The notes beneath the pieces are model-generated. The model saw only the letters and a list, made by a program, of their open reading frames with translations. It had not been told where the DNA came from and did no database searches. Below are positions 24,742 through 28,626 of a stretch of DNA of 28,626 bases, one piece after another (positions within the stretch are counted from its first letter, which is position 1; each line of letters begins with the position of its first letter). Both the position numbers and the translations under genes were made by a program. Origin of the DNA: a virus; IMG/VR virus record IMGVR_UViG_3300033145_001191, positions 1-28,626 of that record. One strand, written 5' to 3'.

Positions 24742-24937
24742 TCCTATAGAAAGCCTCAATATCACCTTTCTTTAAATCATCTACGCTTTTCGATACTGCG
24801 ATAATTTCTGCATGGTCAACCAAAGAGGGATCATTATCATCACCAGCTAAAATAATTTTACTTTCTTTTTTATGTATCTTGATGAGCACATTGCCATCAT
24901 TCATTTTAATCTTTTCTAAATCTTTAATTCTATACAT
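24731..24937 (-). CDS. Small GroES-like (co-chaperonin-like) protein
   Basis: A 68-residue protein that follows the GroES barrel pattern: DGNVLIKIHKKESKIILAGD (the first strand pair where cochaperonins read V-L-V/I-K...E-x-K-x-x-x-x-I-x-L), then HAEIIAVSKSVDDLKKGDI (matching x-V-V-A-V-x...V-K-x-G-D). A mobile loop, which GroES needs to bind GroEL, is short here (GDDNDPSLVD). T4 gp31 and other phage co-chaperonins help fold capsid proteins. It is the first gene after promoter 24966-24996 and heads the packaging operon. A GroES-fold protein is plausible; chaperonin binding is unproven. Confidence 0.5.
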   Translation of the reverse strand: MYRIKDLEKIKMNDGNVLIKIHKKESKIILAGDDNDPSLVDHAEIIAVSKSVDDLKKGDIEAFYRNGC

Positions 24938-24965
24938 TATCTTTCTACTTTTTTATTTAACATTA

Positions 24966-24996
24966 CAAAGGTATGAATTAAAAATGTAACTACCAA
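24966..24996 (-). promoter_or_regulatory. Promoter for the packaging operon
   Basis: The minus strand reads TTTGGTAG with TTG at 24996-24994, 20 bases, TACCTTTG (24973-24966). It lies 29 bases upstream of the ATG at 24937 and just downstream of the terminator of the YiiX-like gene. It probably drives about 6.2 kb through TerL. Confidence 0.8.
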
Positions 24997-25015
24997 ATAA
25001 AAATGCAATTATTTT

Positions 25016-25050
25016 AAAAAAAATAACCACACTCGATTGAATGTGGTTAT
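25016..25050 (-). terminator. Rho-independent terminator after the YiiX-like gene
   Basis: On the minus strand a 9-bp stem (ATAACCACA / TGTGGTTAT, 25023-25050) with a 10-base loop is followed by an 8-T run and TAAAAT. It begins 34 bases after the stop of the gene ending at 25084. This is the clearest intrinsic terminator in the window. Confidence 0.9.
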
Positions 25051-25083
25051 AGTCTACTAAAAGTATAGGGAGGAAGGGAAAAT

Positions 25084-25638
25084 CTAAAAGTTTTTATAAA
25101 TTGTTTTCATAGAAGGTTCTTGTAACAAGTCTTCTGGATTTTTATCATAGGTTTTACCATGAAAAGTATTTCGTACAATATCCATTAATACTGCAGAAAA
25201 TTCAGAACAATACATTCTTTTCATAGCCTTCTTATTTTTAGGACCAACCCATTTGCCAGTTACAATCATATACATTTGATAAGGAAAAGCTAAAAAATCA
25301 TATCTGTGAGGAATAGTCATACAACCCACAGCAAATCTAGAAATCAACTTCTTTTCCTTACTAGTAAGTTGTCGCTTAAACCTTCTTACAATTACTTTAT
25401 GTTTCATTAAATAAACTCCTATAGGAATATGTGCCTCTACTCCTTTTGCAGTAGCTTCAGCTATAATCAAGTGACCCCATAAATTAATTACAGTACCGGC
25501 ATGATTAAGAATAGTTTTATTTAATATTTCTTTACGCCTTAACTTTCTATATACTTTCATCCACCATTGAATTGCTTTCCCAACCCAATTATTACCTTTA
25601 ACTAAAAATAAATCTCCTACTTGTGGTTCATATGTCAT
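25084..25638 (-). CDS. Permuted NlpC/P60 (YiiX/YebB-like) papain-fold hydrolase
   Basis: A 184-residue protein with the order His, Glu, Cys typical of the circularly permuted NlpC/P60 group. VGDLFLVKGNNWVGKAIQWW (residues 7-26) begins the domain. NHAGTVI holds His46, LIIAEATAKGVEAH has the acidic residue E61, and RMYCSEFSAVL holds Cys144. YiiX/YebB proteins are putative lipid- or peptidoglycan-related hydrolases. In a phage the activity could serve lysis (amidase/peptidase) or entry. It has no signal peptide. It is the last gene before a strong terminator and lies downstream of a homing-type nuclease. The fold call is good; the substrate is inferred. Confidence 0.75.
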   Translation of the reverse strand: MTYEPQVGDLFLVKGNNWVGKAIQWWMKVYRKLRRKEILNKTILNHAGTVINLWGHLIIAEATAKGVEAHIPIGVYLMKHKVIVRRFKRQLTSKEKKLISRFAVGCMTIPHRYDFLAFPYQMYMIVTGKWVGPKNKKAMKRMYCSEFSAVLMDIVRNTFHGKTYDKNPEDLLQEPSMKTIYKNF

Positions 25639-25665
25639 TATAATTATTTTTTAAATTTAACTTGA

Positions 25666-25735
25666 GCTCTATGCAGGTAACACTCCCGCTTCCCCTGATT
25701 ACAGAACAGGTGCATCATTTTAATGCTTAAAGAGC
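25666..25735 (-). other. Cloverleaf-like structured element of tRNA geometry
   Basis: Read on the minus strand, this stretch folds as a 7-bp acceptor-like stem (GCTCTTT / ATAGAGC, one mismatch), a 2-base linker, a 4-bp arm with 7-base loop, one base, a 5-bp arm (one mismatch) with 7-base loop, 4 bases, and a 5-bp arm (GCGGG / CCTGC) with 7-base loop. These are the exact spacings of a tRNA. The conserved tRNA bases are missing: no U8, no GG in the D-loop, no U33, no TTCRA in the T-loop. It is therefore not a functional canonical tRNA. It overlaps the stop of the nuclease gene by 9 bases and is more GC-rich than its surroundings. It could be part of an intron, a tRNA mimic, a decayed tRNA or chance. 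Confidence 0.35.
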
Positions 25736-26335
25736 TTTTATACTTTTCTTATGTTTAACTGCAATTTTATGTTTATGATAAGTTTTATAGTACGCTTTTT
25801 TAATCTCTTTTAATCTACTAAGAATATAATCTGACTCTTTTTCTATTGATATATTAGTAAACCTATATATCTTACCAACACCATTAGCCTTTAAAATACT
25901 AGTACGTTTTTTATCTAATTTCTTTTGTTCTTTTTCATTATGATATCCACCATCTACTTCTAGTACAACATTTTCCTTTGGCAAAAAGAAATCTACAATA
26001 AAAAACTTAACTCCAGTAACACCTTCATAGTAAAGAATATGTTGAAACTTATAATTAATGTCACATTCTTTTAAAAAAATCTTTAGTGCCTTTTCTGCAT
26101 ATGTTTGCTTTTGTATCAATTCTGCTCTAAATTCTTCTGCTTTCTTTTTACTATTTTGAAATGCAAAACCCCTCTGCTTATTGTAATATTCTTTTTTTTC
26201 TCTCTTACTAAGTAATCCTACCCTTCTTTTTTGTAATACTTTTAATACATATTCTGAATCATTTTCTTCTAAATGTTTTATCAAATCATCTAAAACACCC
26301 CTATGCATACATGTTATATCTACTTTTTTCTTCAT
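25727..26335 (-). CDS. DUF559 / EDxHD-type (Vsr-like) nuclease, probable homing endonuclease
   Basis: A 202-residue, very basic protein. The nuclease core is at residues 78-162: QTYAEKALKIFLKEC (E81), INYKFQHILYYE (Q98), VKFFIVDFFLP (D115), NVVLEVDGGYHNEKEQ (E126, D128, H132) and IYRFTNISIE. This E / Q / D / ExDGxxH order is that of PD-(D/E)XK-type DUF559 proteins related to Vsr and to the EDxHD homing endonucleases of phages such as I-Bth0305I. The N-terminal 75 residues are Lys/Glu-rich helices that could bind DNA. It sits alone between a structured non-coding segment (26341-26665) and a cloverleaf-like element, with no promoter of its own, as a mobile intron-borne or free-standing homing gene would. 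The nuclease call is strong; mobility is inferred. Confidence 0.75.
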   Translation of the reverse strand: MKKKVDITCMHRGVLDDLIKHLEENDSEYVLKVLQKRRVGLLSKREKKEYYNKQRGFAFQNSKKKAEEFRAELIQKQTYAEKALKIFLKECDINYKFQHILYYEGVTGVKFFIVDFFLPKENVVLEVDGGYHNEKEQKKLDKKRTSILKANGVGKIYRFTNISIEKESDYILSRLKEIKKAYYKTYHKHKIAVKHKKSIKAL

Positions 26336-26340
26336 CTTTA

Positions 26341-26665
26341 TTTTAAATAAAGTAAGCCCCTAATAGTAAAGACAATCTTCACTATTTAAACTAGTTACAG
26401 TTTTAAGACATTTCTTAAGTGGGGAACGTAAATTGATCCATTGCCATTTACTGTTGACGTAACCCTAAGCGGCTGTACCCGGCCATTCTAAGGCTTAGGC
26501 AAAATACTCTGTCTATTTAAACTTTGTGAACTATCGGAGAAAACCATTAACTATTTGTTAAATTTAAATCCGACTTCTAGGGCTCTCATTGTGGTTGCTA
26601 ATCACAGTGGAATCTAAATTCTATTTGAGCCCGATCCTCTGATGCTGAGCAATCGGAGGGTTCTA
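26341..26665 (-). ncRNA. Structured gene-free segment; candidate ncRNA or group I intron part
   Basis: The 342 bases between two genes have no convincing ORF but many paired arms. Stems are at 26362-26371/26377-26386, 26403-26407/26414-26418, 26428-26433/26446-26451, 26464-26470/26493-26499 (CCTAAGC/GCTTAGG), 26580-26585/26627-26632 (GGGCTC/GAGCCC) enclosing 26587-26593/26603-26609, and 26636-26643/26652-26659. GC is clearly higher than in the genes around it. The strand is set to match the genes. One stem (26362-26386) pairs better as minus-strand RNA through a G-U pair, but two (26587-26609 and 26636-26659) pair better as plus-strand RNA, so the strand is uncertain. Adjacency to a homing-type nuclease suggests a group I intron, but I could not find a convincing P7/P3 core. 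Confidence 0.45.
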
Positions 26666-26677
26666 TTATTAATATTC

Positions 26678-27280
26678 TTATAATCCTAATGTATGTACTC
26701 TATAAGCTACATGACATTTTAACACACCAGCTCCAGTACCTGCTCCAAAAGCAGTACCAGCATATAAGCTAATTATATTGTTACCAGCAACAGTAATAGC
26801 TTGATCAGATGCAGAAAGTGCATTGACTTGAACTACTTTATCTGCGCTAGCTCCTAAAAGATCAGCTTTTGCAATAGCTGTTGTGAAAGCAACCTGAGCA
26901 CCGGTTACTCCAACATTAATAACCATATCATCACCACCATCCGCATAAGCACCGGTGGCATAATCATAAATTAATAAAGCGGAGATAAATTCTAATGCAT
27001 AACCTGCCCCCTGAGCTGCTACTAAAGGTGCACCATCTGCATGTGCTACATCACCAGCAGCATTACCAACAATCTCTGTAGCAGTTAAAGTAACTTCTGC
27101 AATTTGTACAGGAGATACATTTGTACTTGCACTTAAGTTTGCTTGTGTTATAATTTCACCAATCTTGTCTTGAATTTTATCAACATGAATACCACGAGCT
27201 AAATAAGCGTCGTCCATATCTGTATGTTCATCCAAAAAAGTATCAAGATTTAATGTTTCTAAACTTGAAATTTCAGCCAT
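26678..27280 (-). CDS. Ala/Gly-rich virion-like protein, possible decoration protein
   Basis: A 200-residue protein. Residues 1-55 are an N-terminal segment (SLETLNLDTFLDEHTDMDDA; VDKIQDKIGEIITQANLS). The rest is strongly Ala/Gly/Val/Thr-rich beta (TATEIVGNAAGDVAHADGAP; INVGVTGAQVAFTTAIAKAD; GAGTGAGVLKCHVAYRVHT). Composition is that of an abundant structural protein, yet the gene is over 8 kb from the head genes. Its own promoter (27310-27340) lies 30 bases upstream, which fits high, separately controlled expression. No membrane segment or enzyme motif is visible. Structural role inferred from composition. Confidence 0.65.
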   Translation of the reverse strand: MAEISSLETLNLDTFLDEHTDMDDAYLARGIHVDKIQDKIGEIITQANLSASTNVSPVQIAEVTLTATEIVGNAAGDVAHADGAPLVAAQGAGYALEFISALLIYDYATGAYADGGDDMVINVGVTGAQVAFTTAIAKADLLGASADKVVQVNALSASDQAITVAGNNIISLYAGTAFGAGTGAGVLKCHVAYRVHTLGL

Positions 27281-27309
27281 AATTTTTTATTTTATATATA
27301 TATTTTGTA

Positions 27310-27340
27310 CAAAAGTAATAAATGTATTTTTAACTACCAA
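27310..27340 (-). promoter_or_regulatory. Promoter for the 200-residue virion-like gene
   Basis: The minus strand reads TTTGGTAG with TTG at 27340-27338, 20 bases, TACTTTTG (27317-27310). It is identical in layout to the promoters at 24966 and 27993. Confidence 0.8.
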
Positions 27341-27359
27341 ATAAAACTACAATTATTTT

Positions 27360-27376
27360 CTATCAATTTCTGATAG
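27360..27376 (-). terminator. Weak hairpin between the 72-residue gene and the next promoter
   Basis: A 6-bp AT-rich stem (CTATCA / TGATAG) with a 5-base loop lies 4 bases after the stop at 27380 and 20 bases before the promoter. There is no U-run, so it is only a possible terminator. The position fits the terminator-promoter pattern. Confidence 0.3.
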
Positions 27377-27379
27377 ATA

Positions 27380-27598
27380 TTAATATTTTAGTACTATAGC
27401 TACATCAGAAAGTAGTTTTACATTCTTTGTATCTCTATCATACCTAAATTCAATCATAGATGTTTTACATCCTGGATGTACTACAAATACTCTAGAATCT
27501 GTTTTAGGCTTATTTTTATACTTCATATCAACGACACATTTCATACACTTATCCAAGTCATATAATGTAATATGTACTCGTGGATCTAATTCTTTCAT
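27380..27598 (-). CDS. Small Cys-containing protein of unknown function
   Basis: A 72-residue protein, mainly beta-like (ITLYDLDKCMKCVVDMKYKN; RVFVVHPGCKTSMIEFRYDR; VKLLSDVAIVLKY) with a CMKC pair and one further Cys. Two or three Cys are too few for an obvious zinc finger. It lies 9 bases after the holin candidate. Unknown function; possibly linked to host takeover or lysis by position. Confidence 0.55.
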   Translation of the reverse strand: MKELDPRVHITLYDLDKCMKCVVDMKYKNKPKTDSRVFVVHPGCKTSMIEFRYDRDTKNVKLLSDVAIVLKY

Positions 27599-27607
27599 AT
27601 TCCTTAT

Positions 27608-27811
27608 TTATGCATCTTTAGCTTTGAATACTAATATAATAGCTCCAACAGATCCTATTATAGCTCCAATTGCTTCAATAATACCACCACATTGTTCAAT
27701 TATCATATTGCCTTCATCTTGTGATATTAATTTAAACATTATAGCTATAGGTAATAATGCAACTAAGAATCCTGTAATAGTTGTTTTCCAATTTTTAAAA
27801 TTTTCTAACAT
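27608..27811 (-). CDS. Putative holin (two membrane helices)
   Basis: A 67-residue protein: short N-terminal amphipathic part (MLENFKNWKTT), first membrane helix about residues 12-30 (TGFLVALLPIAIMFKLI), an acidic loop (SQDEGNMIIEQCGG), second helix about 43-62 (IIEAIGAIIGSVGAIILVFK), and a short charged end (KAKDA). Size and two-helix layout are those of small phage holins, which make the membrane hole for lysis. The lysis partner could be the YiiX-like hydrolase at 25084-25638, two transcription units away. A non-lysis membrane protein remains possible. Confidence 0.65.
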   Translation of the reverse strand: MLENFKNWKTTITGFLVALLPIAIMFKLISQDEGNMIIEQCGGIIEAIGAIIGSVGAIILVFKAKDA

Positions 27812-27837
27812 ATTATTTATATTTTATTAATTATTTA

Positions 27838-27963
27838 TTATTTTCTCCTACCTGCAGACCTGTTTATTGGACCTTTACCTCTACCAGTTCCCATTCCACG
27901 TCCTTTACCACCACTTCTAATTTTAGATCCTGGACACGGTTTCTTTTTTATAACTTTCTTCAT
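27838..27963 (-). CDS. 41-residue Lys/Arg/Gly-rich basic protein
   Basis: ATG at 27963, stop TAA at 27838-27840. The product is MKKVIKKKPCPGSKI, then an Arg/Gly/Lys segment (RSGGKGRGMGTGRGKGPINR) and SAGRRK. It is too short for most gene finders, but a good promoter (27993-28023) lies 30 bases upstream and points at it, so it is likely real. The RGG-like composition suggests RNA or DNA binding, or condensation of packaged DNA. Function unknown. Confidence 0.65.
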   Translation of the reverse strand: MKKVIKKKPCPGSKIRSGGKGRGMGTGRGKGPINRSAGRRK

Positions 27964-27992
27964 ATTATTATTTTTAATATTATTTTACTGTA

Positions 27993-28023
27993 CAAAGATA
28001 CAACATTAATTTGATATTACCAA
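27993..28023 (-). promoter_or_regulatory. Promoter for the basic-peptide / holin unit
   Basis: The minus strand reads TTTGGTA with TTG at 28023-28021, 20 bases, TATCTTTG (28000-27993), followed by TACAGT. The same TATCTTTGTACAGT block occurs at 28356-28369. Confidence 0.85.
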
Positions 28024-28035
28024 ATAAATTTAAGA

Positions 28036-28335
28036 TTAATATTCCATAGTAGTCAATATTTGGTGTAATGCTCCAGATAATTGTTTAACAAACTTTTCAT
28101 CATCATTTAATTCATCGTACCCTAATCTATTTAAAATAAAATGAACTGTTTCATGGATAGCCGTAGACTCTATCTCAGATTTATCAATACTTGCTCCATG
28201 AACAAAATCCTGTAATATAATAGTATTTTTTTTATATCGTGTTTGTCCATAAGCACTATCTTCATCTCCTTTATTATTATCAAAAATAATCTTTATTGTA
28301 CTACCAAATAACTTGAATTTTTTAGGAATCTTCAT
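28036..28335 (-). CDS. Small HExxH metalloprotein (putative peptidase)
   Basis: A 99-residue protein starting MKIPKKFKLFGSTIKIIFDN. AIHETVHFILNRLG holds the zinc-binding H61-E62-x-x-H65. A third ligand could be E75 or E80 in the stretch YDELNDDEKFVKQL. This arrangement resembles small phage metallopeptidases of the SprT or ImmA-like size class, which may act on host repressors, host proteins or the cell wall. I chose the ATG at 28335 because the promoter -7 box (28362-28369) lies between it and the longer upstream start at 28392, which would be outside the transcript. It is the last minus-strand gene before the divergent switch. Confidence 0.75.
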   Translation of the reverse strand: MKIPKKFKLFGSTIKIIFDNNKGDEDSAYGQTRYKKNTIILQDFVHGASIDKSEIESTAIHETVHFILNRLGYDELNDDEKFVKQLSGALHQILTTMEY

Positions 28336-28361
28336 AATTTTTAATTTAATTAATGACTGTA

Positions 28362-28392
28362 CAAAGATACAATAAATAATTAAGATATACAA
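28362..28392 (-). promoter_or_regulatory. Promoter for the HExxH gene
   Basis: The minus strand reads TTTG with TTG at 28392-28390, 20 bases, TATCTTTG (28369-28362), followed by TACAGT. It is 26 bases upstream of the ATG at 28335. Confidence 0.85.
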
Positions 28393-28396
28393 ATTT

Positions 28397-28427
28397 TTGG
28401 TAGGAAAAATTTTTGAAGTTAAGTATT
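28397..28427 (+). promoter_or_regulatory. Possible divergent promoter for the plus-strand arm
   Basis: The plus strand has TTTTTGGTAG with TTG at 28397-28399, 20 bases, then TAAGTATT at 28420-28427. The -33 side matches the shared extended box, but the -7 box is imperfect (TAAGTATT versus TAnnTTTG). If used, the leader to the ATG at 28525 would be about 90 bases. Confidence 0.3.
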
Positions 28428-28478
28428 TATTAGCTTGTCGTAACCTATTCCTACAAACACCCCCCCTAATTTTAAGAT

Positions 28479-28492
28479 TGGGCGATAGCCCG
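28479..28492 (+). promoter_or_regulatory. Leader hairpin ahead of the divergent gene
   Basis: TGGGC GATA GCCCG, a compact 5-bp stem with a tetraloop, lies 33 bases before the plus-strand ATG and next to a run of C at 28460-28466. In an AT-rich genome this GC-rich hairpin stands out. It could be a leader attenuator, an mRNA stabiliser or a terminator for transcripts crossing the switch. Confidence 0.4.
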
Positions 28493-28524
28493 CATTGTTT
28501 TATTTATTAACTAATTTATGTATT

Positions 28525-28626
28525 ATGAAAAATGGTTGGAAAGAGTTTTATGACAGTATTCCTGATGATAACAACAGGAGTCAAACATTGGCATTAACTG
28601 ATGTTGGTGGCAAAGTTGAGATTAAT
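28525..28626 (+). CDS. Start of a divergent plus-strand gene, truncated by the window
   Basis: ATG at 28525 opens a frame of 34 codons to the window end: MKNGWKEFYDSIPDDNNRSQ, then TLALTDVGGKVEIN. No stop is reached. It is the only plus-strand gene and marks the beginning of the opposite genome arm, which in crAss-like phages carries early and replication genes. Too little is visible to assign a function. The GC-rich hairpin at 28479-28492 lies in its leader. Confidence 0.6.
   Translation, partial: MKNGWKEFYDSIPDDNNRSQTLALTDVGGKVEIN

Noticed and set aside
26580-26659. Group I intron P4/P6 assignment on the plus strand (TCGGA/TCCGA with GGGCTC/GAGCCC)
   Set aside because: The pairing order is attractive, but no P7/P3 could be found, and the transcript would run antisense into the 200-residue gene with the nuclease on the other strand.
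26401-26665. Short frames inside the gene-free segment on both strands
   Set aside because: All are under about 20 codons, have no promoter or leader of the local type, and overlap strong stems.
28336-28392. Longer N-terminus for the HExxH gene from the ATG at 28392
   Set aside because: The extra codons contain the promoter -7 box, so they would lie before the transcript start, and the added MYILIIYCIFVQSLIKLKI looks like translated AT-rich spacer.
1-28626. Canonical tRNA genes
   Set aside because: No TTCRANY T-loop with flanking stems was found outside coding frames. Hits such as those near 4441, 14980 and 15185 are inside genes.
1-28626. CRISPR arrays, insertion sequences, integrase or attachment sites
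   Set aside because: No regularly spaced direct repeats, no inverted terminal repeats around a transposase-like frame, and no recombinase motifs were seen. This does not suggest a temperate module in the window.
1-28626. Stop-codon recoding (TAG or TGA read as amino acid), known in some crAss-like phages
   Set aside because: Large genes run intact under the standard code, and TAG ends TerL, the 300-residue gene and the YiiX-like gene at natural positions next to following signals.

Overview
This is an AT-rich stretch of a tailed bacteriophage genome, probably infecting a member of the Bacteroidota. The host inference rests on three things seen in the sequence. Promoters have the form TTG-N19/20-TAnnTTTG. 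Start codons follow A/T-only leaders (TAAAAATATG type) without a Shine-Dalgarno sequence. One fibre gene carries tandem BACON-like domains. The order large terminase, portal, acidic scaffold-like protein, major capsid protein, connector and fibres, together with the look of the terminase, portal, capsid and connector proteins, suggests a crAss-like (Crassvirales) phage or a close relative. That placement is from family recognition, not a search. TAG, TAA and TGA all appear to act as stops, so no recoding is visible.

Layout: every gene from 1 to 28335 lies on the minus strand, so transcription runs from high to low coordinates. At 28525 a divergent plus-strand gene begins and runs off the window, so 28336-28524 is the switch between two genome arms. 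Reading in the direction of transcription: (1) 28335-27380 holds small genes: a HExxH metalloprotein, a 41-residue basic peptide, a two-helix holin candidate and an unknown. (2) 27280-25084 holds an Ala/Gly-rich virion-like protein, a 340-base gene-free structured segment, a DUF559/EDxHD-type nuclease, a 70-base cloverleaf-like element and a permuted NlpC/P60 (YiiX-like) hydrolase. (3) 24937-18747 is a compact operon of about a dozen small genes, many overlapping: a GroES-like protein, a winged-helix protein, a DEDDy exonuclease with zinc ribbon, a Cys4 mini-protein and a TerS candidate, ending in TerL. (4) 18694-10484 is the head module. (5) 10345-1 is the tail and fibre module: small beta proteins, a beta-helix protein, an XhlA-like membrane peptide, a 1200-residue fibre with an S74 chaperone domain, the BACON protein and a further fibre cut by the window edge.

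Transcription units are marked by a repeated device: a hairpin just after a stop codon, followed within tens of bases by a promoter. It is seen after the portal, the capsid, the 409-residue protein and the YiiX-like gene. Seven promoters share the spacing, and several share an extended TTTGGTA -33 box. The most unusual part is 25.66-26.67 kb, where a nuclease of a homing-endonuclease type sits between two structured non-coding segments. It could be a group I intron or another mobile RNA-protein element, but I could not identify a ribozyme core.
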